A stretch of DNA of 27,935 bases from contig CAZVYJ010000037.1 in the NCBI GenBank assembly GCA_964631565.1, positions 1 through 27,935 of the forward strand, given 5' to 3'. Shown here piece after piece: positions 1-7,333 of this stretch. How positions within the stretch are numbered: position 1 is the stretch's first letter; each line of letters starts with the position of its first letter. The DNA comes from CAZVYJ01 sp964631565. Its GTDB lineage: Bacteria; Planctomycetota; Phycisphaerae; SM23-33. Below the pieces are notes generated by a model. The model made no database searches. It worked only from the letters and a program-made list of their open reading frames with translations, and had not been told where the DNA came from. Made by a program: the position numbers and the translations under genes.

Positions 1-580
1 CGCCGGGACTACGGCGGGCAAGCCCTGCTGCCTGCTCCCTATTCCCTTTCCTCCCTAACCCACATTTTTCCATACTCTAAAACCCTAACTACTTAAAGAA
101 CATGAACTTAAGACCGAAAAAATCGGGCAGAATCGGGCAGGCGGGGGAATAGAAGGCAATCAAGGGCAACAGGCAGCAGGCAACAGGCCCCAGCTGGAAC
201 GAACCGGCGCCAAGGGCGATAGAGGGACAGAAATTGTGCTTCGCAGCGCCTTCGGCATTGGAACGCGTATTCTGGAACCCGAAACCCGTTTCTCCAAACT
301 CAGAACTCAGAACTTAGAACTCTGAACCTGTTTTGTAATTCGCGACTCGCGATTCGCAATTCGTGATTCGGTCATACCCATACGGGGGCTGACGCTCCGC
401 CCGCCCGTATGGGCGGAATTCGGATTTCCAGCCTGTAGCAGGAATTCTCTGAACTCTGAACTACTATTTCGGATTTCCCGCCGCAGGCGGATTCGCGGTT
501 CGCTGTGGGTAAGGTTTGGCGAAAGCAGAAAGCGCTTGAAAGGACGGCCGGTAAACCTATAATCGTCGTGCTGCGAACAG
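1..580. repeat. Non-coding region with degenerate heptanucleotide tandem repeats
   Basis: No convincing gene is present here. The stretch contains several short blocks in which a 7-bp unit is repeated with small changes. Block 23-50 has units of CCCTGCT/GCCTGCT/CCCTATT type. Block 165-192 has GGCAACA, GGCAGCA, GGCAACA, GGCCCCA, which resembles the complement of the first block. Block 294-328 has CCAAACT, CAGAACT twice, TAGAACT, CTGAACC. Block 338-372 has ATTCGCG, ACTCGCG, ATTCGCA, ATTCGTG, ATTCGGT. Shorter copies are at 442-462 (CTGAACT twice) and 491-504. A 10-bp tandem duplication AATCGGGCAG lies at 121-140. The role is unknown; the pattern resembles the short heptameric repeats known from some cyanobacteria. 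Confidence 0.75.
377..413. other. Inverted repeat / potential hairpin
   Basis: CCCATACGGG at 377-386 is matched exactly by CCCGTATGGG at 404-413, giving a 10-bp perfect stem with a 17-nt loop. No run of T follows on either strand, so it is not a clear intrinsic terminator. It sits between two heptamer-repeat blocks and may be part of the same repeat element. Confidence 0.6.
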
Positions 581-604
581 GTGCAGCCGGCGGGGCGCAA
601 GGTT

Positions 605-1021
605 ATGTCAGATATGGCACAAGGTTCCAAAGCAATGCCTGTAGCAAAATGGCTGATAGCAGCGCTGCTCGGCGTGATAGCGGCATGTCTGCTGGTTGAG
701 GCGGGGTTCGCCACATCGGCGGCCCGCGCGCAGGATGCGGAAACTCCCGAAGCCGGCGACGTCACCTCCGGGCGGGCCGGCGAAATCTTCGCGGTAGCCG
801 GCAGAATAAGCCCGACCACCTACGGGCTGTATCTTGTCAACACTCGCAGTGGTACAATGGCGTTATACGAATGGCAGCCCAAAGGCCGCAAACTCAGGCT
901 GCTGGCCGCCAGGAATTATACATTTGATCTTCAGCTGGATAATTTCAATACTGAACCGGCTCCGCAGGAAATAAAGAAACTTGTGGAGGAGAACCGGCGT
1001 TTAGGTTCAGAGAGCAAGTGA
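605..1021 (+). CDS. Small membrane-anchored or exported protein of unknown function
   Basis: This encodes about 138 residues and is not assigned to a named family. A hydrophobic stretch near residues 12-36 (WLIAALLGVIAACLLVEAG) is followed by an Ala-rich segment ending in ARAQD, so it is a signal peptide or an N-terminal anchor. The rest is a small soluble domain with a likely beta-rich core (GEIFAVAGRISPTTYGLYLV) and a charged helical tail, probably outside the cytoplasm. The ATG at 605 was chosen over an in-frame GTG at 581 because it leaves a shorter charged N-terminus before the hydrophobic segment, with a purine-rich region just upstream. It lies 42 bp before the helix-turn-helix membrane protein gene on the same strand, so the two may be co-transcribed. 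Confidence 0.7.
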   Translation: MSDMAQGSKAMPVAKWLIAALLGVIAACLLVEAGFATSAARAQDAETPEAGDVTSGRAGEIFAVAGRISPTTYGLYLVNTRSGTMALYEWQPKGRKLRLLAARNYTFDLQLDNFNTEPAPQEIKKLVEENRRLGSESK

Positions 1022-1063
1022 ACACCGGCGCGCCGGGATCGCCTGCATTAGGAGTTACAGGTT

Positions 1064-1879
1064 ATGTCAAAGAAGATGTACTACAACGAGGAAGAAGCGG
1101 CAGCGAAGCTCGGCATCAGCGTGGATGAGCTTAAGCAGTGGGTCAGCGAAGGCAAGCTTCGTGCTTTCAGGGACGGCGCTCGCAATATGTACCAGGTTGA
1201 CCAGGTCGATCCTCTTGCAAAGTCCGCCGGCGGCGATACGGGAGAAATCGAACTCGCCCCGCTCGATACGAGCGCAGGCGACATGGCGAGCCTGTCCGAT
1301 GTTGATGAGGCGGCGCCGGCCGGCAAGGAAGACACGGTAATCACCGCCGAGGGCATCAGCATCTTCGACGACGAGGATCTTGAAATCGAGGCGGCCGACC
1401 CGATGGCGAAAACACAGATAGCCCAGAGCCTCGAAGAACAGATTTCGATGGAAGGCGTCGGCAGCGGCTCGGGCCTGCTGGACCTGACTCGTGAAAGCGA
1501 CGACACGTCGCTCGGCGGCGTGCTCGACCAGATCGACATCGAAGGCGGCGGCGCCCAGGAAATCGGCGACGTCATCGCCGAGCCGGAGCCTTATATGCCT
1601 TCCGCTCCGGAACCGATGATGGAGCAGCCGGTGATTATGGAAACCCCCGACTCCGGCGCCGGATTTTTCGGCGGGCTGGCCATCGGGGCCGCGATTGTCA
1701 CGCTTGTGATGGCTGCGGTTACCGTGTCGGTGGTGCTCGATGTTCAGCCGAACTTCGTGCAGAAACTCAGCGAGAATCTGCTCGGCGTGGTGGGCGGAGG
1801 CGCAGCCGTATGCGTTATCGTCGGCGTAGTCGGCCTGCTTGTCGGCAAGTCGACGGCCGGCATCCGCGGCATGAAATAG
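1064..1879 (+). CDS. Membrane-anchored helix-turn-helix (excisionase/MerR-like) protein
   Basis: This encodes 271 residues. Residues 5-50 (YYNEEEAAAKLGISVDELKQWVSEGKL) form an excisionase/MerR-type winged helix motif. A long acidic, low-complexity linker follows (about 55-195), including the motif GSGLLDLTRESDDTSLG near residue 137, which I recall from proteins of this kind in other planctomycetes. The C-terminus has two hydrophobic segments (about 200-228 and 240-262), so the protein probably sits in the inner membrane with the DNA-binding domain in the cytoplasm. It lies between the small anchored protein and an OmpA-like lipoprotein, which hints at a cell-envelope role. It could be a membrane-tethered regulator or a scaffold that uses the domain for protein contacts. 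An AGGAG-like site precedes the start. Confidence 0.8.
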   Translation: MSKKMYYNEEEAAAKLGISVDELKQWVSEGKLRAFRDGARNMYQVDQVDPLAKSAGGDTGEIELAPLDTSAGDMASLSDVDEAAPAGKEDTVITAEGISIFDDEDLEIEAADPMAKTQIAQSLEEQISMEGVGSGSGLLDLTRESDDTSLGGVLDQIDIEGGGAQEIGDVIAEPEPYMPSAPEPMMEQPVIMETPDSGAGFFGGLAIGAAIVTLVMAAVTVSVVLDVQPNFVQKLSENLLGVVGGGAAVCVIVGVVGLLVGKSTAGIRGMK

Positions 1880-1886
1880 GAAACGT

Positions 1887-1907
1887 CGGCAGGCGCGCTG
1901 CCTGCCG
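1887..1907. other. Hairpin in the intergenic gap
   Basis: CGGCAGGC at 1887-1894 pairs perfectly with GCCTGCCG at 1900-1907 across a 5-nt loop, just after the helix-turn-helix gene stop. No T-run follows on the plus strand. It may stabilise the 3' end of the mRNA or act as a weak, factor-dependent stop. Confidence 0.5.
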
Positions 1908-1920
1908 TTGAATATGACTG

Positions 1921-1940
1921 AAAAAAGGGCCGCGAGGCCC
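1921..1940 (-). terminator. Terminator-like hairpin reading on the minus strand
   Basis: Read on the minus strand, GGGCC (1940-1936), loop TCGC and GGCCC (1931-1927) form a 5-bp all-GC stem, followed directly by six T (1926-1921). This has the layout of an intrinsic terminator, but no credible minus-strand gene lies upstream of it. It could end antisense transcription or be chance. Confidence 0.4.
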
Positions 1941-1961
1941 GTGTACGAAAGGGATTGACCG

Positions 1962-2816
1962 ATGAAAATCCTTACTGCAGCTCTGAGCGTTACCATGCTG
2001 ATCGGCATGCTCGTTGCCGGCGGCTGCGTGTCACAGGAAGAATACAACAAAGTCGTCACCATGAACCGCAAGGCGGTTGACGCCCGCAAACAGGCCGAGC
2101 AGGACCTGGAAGCCGCCCGGGCCGCCAACCAGAAACTCGAAAGCGACCTTGCCGTGCGCGACCAGATAATCGCCAGCAACAAGAACGAGATAGCCCTGCT
2201 CGACGAGCAGAACAGGACGCTGCTGGCGGAGAACAAGCGGCTTAACGACCTGCTGAACAAGGGCGGTCCCGATGTCGGCCCCACGATCGTTCTGCCGGGC
2301 GCTTTGAACGACGCCCTTATCAAGCTGGCGAAGGAGAACTCGGACCTGTTCGATTACTATCCGGAATACGGCATGGTCAAGATCAAGGCCGACATGACGT
2401 TCGACAAAGGCTCCGCCGAAGTCAATGCCGGCGCGAGGGAAGCCCTCAGGAAGCTTGCGGAAATCGCCAACAGCCCGACCGCCAGACCGTTCAACATTTA
2501 CATCGCCGGCCACACCGACGACATTCCGATCAAGCGGCCCGAGACGCTTCGCGAGCACAAGGACAACTGGCAGCTGTCGGCCCACAGGGCCATCGGCGTT
2601 GCGAAAGTCCTCTTTGAAGCGAACGTAGCCCCGGAGCGCATGGGCGTTATCGGCTTCAGCAAGTATCATCCCATCGCACCAAACGCCCCCGGCAACAAGG
2701 GCAATCCGGCCAACCGCCGCGTGGAAATCTGGCTTGTGCCCTCTGACCGTTTCCTCACGGGAACCGGCATGGAAGTAAAGTCGAGCCCGACGACCAGTCC
2801 GGATGATGCTGAATAG
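1962..2816 (+). CDS. OmpA/MotB-family peptidoglycan-associated lipoprotein
   Basis: This encodes 284 residues. A signal peptide ends in VAGGC with the cysteine at residue 22, which suggests a lipoprotein. Residues about 28-90 are rich in Ala, Glu, Lys and Gln in a heptad-like pattern (coiled coil). A linker leads to a C-terminal OmpA/MotB-type domain at about 140-265, with the motifs GHTDD, NWQLSAHRA and NPANRRVEIW that in this family bind peptidoglycan. The likely role is to tie an envelope membrane to the cell wall. The length is usual for coiled-coil OmpA lipoproteins. AAAGGGA lies 8 bases before the ATG. It precedes the cytochrome c assembly genes on the same strand, with a hairpin in the gap. 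Confidence 0.9.
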   Translation: MKILTAALSVTMLIGMLVAGGCVSQEEYNKVVTMNRKAVDARKQAEQDLEAARAANQKLESDLAVRDQIIASNKNEIALLDEQNRTLLAENKRLNDLLNKGGPDVGPTIVLPGALNDALIKLAKENSDLFDYYPEYGMVKIKADMTFDKGSAEVNAGAREALRKLAEIANSPTARPFNIYIAGHTDDIPIKRPETLREHKDNWQLSAHRAIGVAKVLFEANVAPERMGVIGFSKYHPIAPNAPGNKGNPANRRVEIWLVPSDRFLTGTGMEVKSSPTTSPDDAE

Positions 2817-2857
2817 ACGGCGCCGTAACAGCCGACTGCAAAATGCAAAATTAGAGC

Positions 2858-2892
2858 CAGGCCCTGATGTTCGGCATGAATATCAGGGCCTG
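2858..2892 (+). other. Perfect 11-bp stem hairpin upstream of the resB-like gene
   Basis: CAGGCCCTGAT at 2858-2868 pairs exactly with ATCAGGGCCTG at 2882-2892 across a 13-nt loop. No U-tract follows, so it is not a classical terminator. It lies between the OmpA-type gene and the likely ResB start and could be an attenuator, an mRNA-processing site or a translation control element. Confidence 0.55.
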
Positions 2893-2919
2893 CGGCATGA
2901 AATGGAGCATGCATATCGA

Positions 2920-3942
2920 ATGAAGGCATTTGGCCGCATAGCAATGCTGCTGGGGCTGCTCAGTCTGGCCGGACTGACAGTGCTGGCGATAGCCGGCGCC
3001 TTCATGGGCGCGGAGCGTGCGACCGAGTTTTTCAATTCCCGTCCGCTCACGGTCTTCTGGGCGGCATTCGCGGCTGTGCTGATTATCGGGGTGATTGCTT
3101 CACGCAACGTCGGCCGCAGCGGAGGCCTGCTGGCCATGCATGTCGGGTGCGTGCTGGTTATCGCCGGGGCGATGTGGGGCAGCAGCGAAGCCCACAGGCT
3201 GCGGGAAGCCCGATACAATGAAAAAAAACTCACCCGCGGCGACATGATGCTCGATGAAGGCCGCAGAACCGAACTGGCGCAGGCCGAGGGCGGCGAACCG
3301 TATCTGCTGGGCTTCCAGGTGGGGCTTGACGGCTTCCGTGTCGAATATTACCCGCCGTCGGATGAGCGATGGGTTATCGGCGCGGTTGTCTACTCCGCGG
3401 ATGAGCAATCCGGGTATCGCGCCGAGCAGATAAACTGGCGTCTCGGTGAGCCGGTGAAAATTCCATTCACCGACATCGAACTTACTGTCGCGGGGCAGCA
3501 TGGATTTCAGCGGCCGCAATTCAGTCTGGCTCGCGGCGAAAAAGTTGTCACGCCGATTCCCAAAACCCGGGCCGACGAGGAAAACTTCCCGCTTACGCTG
3601 CTCTATGACAGCGAGCAGCAGTGGCGCGACATGGGTTCGCCGACGCTGATTCTCCGGAAGCCGCATCAGGATATTCGCGACGAAATTGCAAGCCTCGTCA
3701 TTGTTGAGAACAACAGGGTCATCGAGCGGGCGGAAGTTCGCCCGAATCACCCGATGCATTACGGCGGGTATCATTTTTACCTGGCGGGCTACACGCCGGG
3801 CGAGCCGGCGCGGATTCATCTGAAAGTCGTCAGCGATTCCGGCCTGATACCCGTGTACATCGGTTTTGCGATGATATGCCTCGGAGCGTTCTGGCAGTTC
3901 TGGATCAGGCCGATTTACAGGGCGAGAGCAGCGAATGATTGA
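2920..3942 (+). CDS. resB: ResB-like cytochrome c biogenesis protein
   Basis: This encodes about 340 residues from the ATG at 2920; an in-frame ATG at 2902 is also possible. The upstream in-frame extension to 2803 is unlikely because it crosses a perfect hairpin and lacks family character. Three N-terminal transmembrane segments (about 5-27, 40-60, 67-87, the third with a His in LAMHVG), a large periplasmic domain and a fourth C-terminal segment (LIPVYIGFAMICLGAFWQFW) match the ResB layout. MHYGGYHFYLAGY before the last segment is a family signature. In system II, ResB works with CcsA to bring heme to apocytochromes outside the membrane. It is shorter than many ResB proteins. Its stop overlaps the start of the ccsA-like gene, so the two are surely co-expressed. 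Confidence 0.85.
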   Translation: MKAFGRIAMLLGLLSLAGLTVLAIAGAFMGAERATEFFNSRPLTVFWAAFAAVLIIGVIASRNVGRSGGLLAMHVGCVLVIAGAMWGSSEAHRLREARYNEKKLTRGDMMLDEGRRTELAQAEGGEPYLLGFQVGLDGFRVEYYPPSDERWVIGAVVYSADEQSGYRAEQINWRLGEPVKIPFTDIELTVAGQHGFQRPQFSLARGEKVVTPIPKTRADEENFPLTLLYDSEQQWRDMGSPTLILRKPHQDIRDEIASLVIVENNRVIERAEVRPNHPMHYGGYHFYLAGYTPGEPARIHLKVVSDSGLIPVYIGFAMICLGAFWQFWIRPIYRARAAND

Positions 3943-4729
3943 CATCAAGTACACAATTCTCGGCGCGATGATATACACGACCATGCAGATTTATCTGCTG
4001 GCGTTTGTCGCATATGCCAGCCGGGTGCGAAAACTTGGTGTTGTGATGTACGCAATCGGTTTCGTGATTGCCGCAGCCGCGGTTGTCTGTCGCGCATGGG
4101 AAACCGGCCACGCGCCGATGAGCAACATGTTCGAAGTGTTCCTGATGCTGGCTGCGATGATGTTTCCGCTGTCGCTTTTCTGCCGGCGGTTCCTTCGGAC
4201 GGGCGGCCTGGCCGGCGACATGCTCATAGGGTTCCTGCTGCTCGTTCCGCCGGCGTTTTTCATGAGCGATGCGATCTCGCCGCTGCCGCCGATACTTCGC
4301 AGCCGGCTGTTTATCCCGCACGTGACAGCCTACATGCTCGCTTACGTTATCATGGCCAAGGCCGGCTTTTTGTCTCTGGCCCAGCTTGTACGCGGCAACA
4401 AGCCGTCCGCGTCCGGCCTGGTCGATCGCGAGACAGCCGCCTGCCGCCTGGTCTGCCTCGGTTTCCCGCTGCTGACAGCCGGGCTTATCCTCGGAGCGTG
4501 CTGGGGCAAGCAGGCGTGGGGCGACTGGTGGAACTGGGATCCGAAGGAGCTCTGGTCGCTGGCGACCTGGAGCTTCTTCCTGTTTTATCTGCATTTTCGC
4601 GGCATGTTCGGCCGGCGCTTCGCACGCATTAACGCGATGCTGGTACTTCTGGGGGTTGCACTTGTTATCATCACGCTGTCGTGGGTGAACCTGTCAAGCC
4701 TGTTTGCGGGGCTGCACAGCTACGCCTGA
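3935..4729 (+). CDS. ccsA: CcsA/ResC-type cytochrome c assembly protein
   Basis: This encodes 264 residues of a polytopic inner-membrane protein with about eight hydrophobic segments. The heme-handling WWD signature is clear as WGDWWNWDPKELWSL near residue 195. Conserved His residues stand in GHAPMSNMFE, in FIPHVTAY, and in YLHFRG after the WWD motif, as expected for heme ligands in the CcsA/CcmC family. It acts with ResB in covalent heme attachment to c-type cytochromes, so the organism should have exported c-type cytochromes. The start overlaps the resB stop by 8 bases. Its end overlaps the end of der on the opposite strand by 10 bases, leaving no room for a terminator. Confidence 0.93.
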   Translation: MIDIKYTILGAMIYTTMQIYLLAFVAYASRVRKLGVVMYAIGFVIAAAAVVCRAWETGHAPMSNMFEVFLMLAAMMFPLSLFCRRFLRTGGLAGDMLIGFLLLVPPAFFMSDAISPLPPILRSRLFIPHVTAYMLAYVIMAKAGFLSLAQLVRGNKPSASGLVDRETAACRLVCLGFPLLTAGLILGACWGKQAWGDWWNWDPKELWSLATWSFFLFYLHFRGMFGRRFARINAMLVLLGVALVIITLSWVNLSSLFAGLHSYA

Positions 4730-6057
4730 GACGCGTCATTTCTCCGCCCGCTCCGCTGGCGGAAAAACAATCGAATAGGCACTTCATGGAACGGAAGAAA
4801 TTCTCTGAACTGATTTATCAGGAATCGCTGATAGCCCTGATCGAAGCTTCGCATGTCGTTGACGAACAGCACGATTGTCGGCGGGCAGGTGCTCACCTGC
4901 GAAGCGTAGAGAATTTTCGGCGGCTTGGTGCCGGTCTTGTGGCTGGGGCCGCGAAGCTTGAGTATTTCCTGCACGGCCGCGTTAAGCTCAGCCGTCGGCA
5001 CGCGGGTGCGGGCCTGGTCGAAAAGCTGCTCCGCCAGTTCAAGGGTCTTGATTACGTTCGTGCCCTCGGTCGCCGTCGTCAGGCTGATGGGGGCGTAGGA
5101 GAACTCCGGGAATGTTTTGGCGAAATACTCAACGTAGTCCTCGCCGGCGACTTTGCCCTTGGCGAGGTCCCATTTGTTGACCACCAGGACCACGGGCTTG
5201 AACTGGTCGGCGATTTCGCCGGCCAGCGCCTTGTCCACCTGCGAAACCGGCACCGAGGCGTCGATCATCATGGCGACCACGTCGGCCCGGCGGATGGACC
5301 GCATCGCGCGGTGCTGGCTGTAGAATTCGATATCGCCGGAGAAGCTTTTGCGTTTGCGGACGCCGGCTGTGTCGATAACAGTGAATTTCCTGTCGCCCAG
5401 TTCGATGTTCACGTCCACGCTGTCCCGCGTCGTGCCCGGCGTTTCCGAAACGATGACCCGGTTTTCGCCGGCAAGTGCGTTGATGAACGTGCTCTTGCCG
5501 GCGTTGCGCTTGCCGACCACGGCGAGCTTCATCACCGGCTCGGGCGGGTGGTCGGTCGTGTCGCCGAGACGCTCGGCGATGGCGTCGATAAGGTCGGCGA
5601 TGCCGCTGGAATGCGCCGCCGAGATCATGTAAGGCCGGCCGAACCCAAGCGCGTGAAACTCGCCGACTTCCGTGGCGAGGTTAACCTCGTCTATCTTGTT
5701 GGCGACGAGGATGACCGACTTGTTCTGCTTACGGAGCTTCTCAGCAACCATGCGGTCCAGCGGCATGATGCCCTCGCGTGCGTCGACGATGAAGAGGATG
5801 AGGTCAGCCGCCGCAATGGCGTAAGCTATCTGAGACTCGACGTGGTCGGTGAGCTTGTCGGCGTCTTCGATGCCCATGCCGCCGGTGTCTATAAGCTCCA
5901 TGTATCCGTCTCCGACGGGGCAGCAGACGCTTATTCGGTCGCGCGTGACGCCCGGCGTTGGGGCCACGATCGATATGCGGCGCCCGGCTATGCAGTTGAG
6001 CAGGCTGCTCTTGCCGACGTTAGGCCGGCCCACGATTGCCACTATTGGAAGACTCAT
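4720..6057 (-). CDS. der: GTPase Der (EngA), ribosome assembly
   Basis: This encodes about 445 residues with the typical double GTPase plus KH layout. The first G domain has GRPNVGKS (10-17), PGVTRD, DTGG and NKID; the second has GKRNAGKS near 190, PGTTRD, DTAG and NKWD. A C-terminal KH-like domain of about 110 residues ends with VNDMRSFDQGYQRFLINQFREFLPF. Der acts in 50S ribosomal subunit maturation. The ATG at 6057 is preferred over one 18 bases upstream because it gives MSLPIVAIVGRPNVGKS, the usual short N-terminus. It is divergent from rmuC and converges on ccsA with a small overlap. Confidence 0.97.
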   Translation of the reverse strand: MSLPIVAIVGRPNVGKSSLLNCIAGRRISIVAPTPGVTRDRISVCCPVGDGYMELIDTGGMGIEDADKLTDHVESQIAYAIAAADLILFIVDAREGIMPLDRMVAEKLRKQNKSVILVANKIDEVNLATEVGEFHALGFGRPYMISAAHSSGIADLIDAIAERLGDTTDHPPEPVMKLAVVGKRNAGKSTFINALAGENRVIVSETPGTTRDSVDVNIELGDRKFTVIDTAGVRKRKSFSGDIEFYSQHRAMRSIRRADVVAMMIDASVPVSQVDKALAGEIADQFKPVVLVVNKWDLAKGKVAGEDYVEYFAKTFPEFSYAPISLTTATEGTNVIKTLELAEQLFDQARTRVPTAELNAAVQEILKLRGPSHKTGTKPPKILYASQVSTCPPTIVLFVNDMRSFDQGYQRFLINQFREFLPFHEVPIRLFFRQRSGRRNDASQA

Positions 6058-6188
6058 GGCGTGGATACTAACCAAAAGCCGGCCAATAGCAAGGCCGACC
6101 AGCCGCAGCCGGCCCGCAGGGGGCTACAAATCGCTACCAATAGCCGGCCGGACGGCATAAAATCGTCGCGCGGGAGAAAGGCAGAGAT

Positions 6189-7247
6189 ATGGAATTTATC
6201 ACAGGGTTCATAATCGGCGTTCTGACGGGTGCGGGCATCGTGCTGGCCGTGGGATATATTCGCGGCAGGGCGTCGCAGGCACAGCTGCGAGAAACCTTCG
6301 CCGCGCTGGCAGGCGAAGCGCTGGACGCCAACAGCCGCAGGCTCGCCGAGCAGGCCGGCGCAGCGCTTGACGGCAAGAAAGCCCTCATCGACCAGACCCT
6401 CAAGGCCATCGACCAGCGCCTGGAGCAGGTCCGCCAGTATGTCGCCAGGGTCGAAGTGGACCGCAAGGAAGACTTCGGCAAACTTAGCACATCGGTCGGC
6501 GCGCTGGCGACGACGACGGGCGAGCTTCACAAGATGCTCGCCAGCACGCAGCGACGCGGCGCGTGGGGCGAGCGGATGGCCGACGACATACTGCGCCTGG
6601 CGGGCCTGCAGGAAGGCGTAAATTACCGCAAGCAGTTCACCGAAGGCGCCGACACGGGCCGGCCGGACTTCACATTCTTCCTGCCGAACGAGCTTGTCGT
6701 GAATATGGACGTCAAGTTCCCGCTGGAAAGCTACAAGACCTACGTCGATGCCGCCGACGATGCCGCCCGTGCAGTCGCACTTCAGCAGCTCGTCAAAGCC
6801 GTTCGCGGCCACATCGACGCGGTCGCCAGGCGGGGATACATCGACCCGAAGGGCGGCACGGTCCCGTACGTGCTGCTGTTTATCCCGTCCGAACAGATAT
6901 ACAGCCTCGTGCTGGATGCACAGCCGGACCTTATGGACGAAGCGCTCGGCAAGAAAATCGTCCTCGCCGGGCCGATGACGCTCTACGCGATGCTGGCCGT
7001 CATATGCCAGGCAGCCGAGAGCGCAAACGTCGCCAAAACCGCCGATGAAATCAGTTCGCTGCTCGGCGAGTTCTACAAGCAGTGGCAGAGCTACTGGGAG
7101 CAGGAAGACAAGGTTCTCCAGCGGTTCCGCCAGGCCTCCGACGAGTTCGGCAGCCTGGTCAGCACGCGTCGCAACATGCTCCAGCGGCCGCTGGATAAAA
7201 TCGAAAACCTCCGCAGCCAGCGCGGCCTGAAGGAAAAACAGGAATAA
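6189..7247 (+). CDS. rmuC: RmuC-family DNA recombination protein
   Basis: This encodes 352 residues: an N-terminal transmembrane helix (about 2-24), a coiled-coil region (about 30-110), then the RmuC nuclease-like domain. Family stretches include RGAWGERMADDILRLAGL, a beta-strand core with NMDVKFPLESY, and VPYVLLFIPSEQIYS. RmuC limits recombination between inverted repeats in E. coli and is related in fold to restriction-type endonucleases. It is somewhat shorter than E. coli RmuC but complete. A GAGAAAGG-type ribosome site precedes the ATG. It reads away from der and stands 86 bp before the hexulose phosphate operon, which has its own promoter. Confidence 0.93.
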   Translation: MEFITGFIIGVLTGAGIVLAVGYIRGRASQAQLRETFAALAGEALDANSRRLAEQAGAALDGKKALIDQTLKAIDQRLEQVRQYVARVEVDRKEDFGKLSTSVGALATTTGELHKMLASTQRRGAWGERMADDILRLAGLQEGVNYRKQFTEGADTGRPDFTFFLPNELVVNMDVKFPLESYKTYVDAADDAARAVALQQLVKAVRGHIDAVARRGYIDPKGGTVPYVLLFIPSEQIYSLVLDAQPDLMDEALGKKIVLAGPMTLYAMLAVICQAAESANVAKTADEISSLLGEFYKQWQSYWEQEDKVLQRFRQASDEFGSLVSTRRNMLQRPLDKIENLRSQRGLKEKQE

Positions 7248-7270
7248 GGTTTTCCGACAACCGGGGCGAG

Positions 7271-7299
7271 TTTACATGTGACGCGCCGTGTCGTATATT
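7271..7299 (+). promoter_or_regulatory. Sigma-70-type promoter for the hexulose phosphate operon
   Basis: TTTACA at 7271-7276 and TATATT at 7294-7299 are separated by exactly 17 bp. The -10 box ends 34 bases before the ATG at 7334, leaving a short leader. GAGG upstream of the start serves as the ribosome site. Confidence 0.6.
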
Positions 7300-7333
7300 G
7301 CCTTAGGAATGGTTTTACTGAATGAGGCAGTAA

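Noticed and set aside
23..504. CRISPR array
   Set aside because: The repeats are 7 bp, degenerate and without spacers of constant length; no cas gene is in the window.
1067..2323. Long open frame (418 codons) on the minus strand across the helix-turn-helix and OmpA-type genes
   Set aside because: It is antisense to two well-supported genes, has low-complexity His/Arg/Ala-rich translation and no family motif; such frames are common in GC-rich DNA.
4681..6213. 510-codon plus-strand frame opposite der
   Set aside because: Der on the minus strand has all G motifs of both GTPase domains; the opposite frame is a shadow without recognisable domains.
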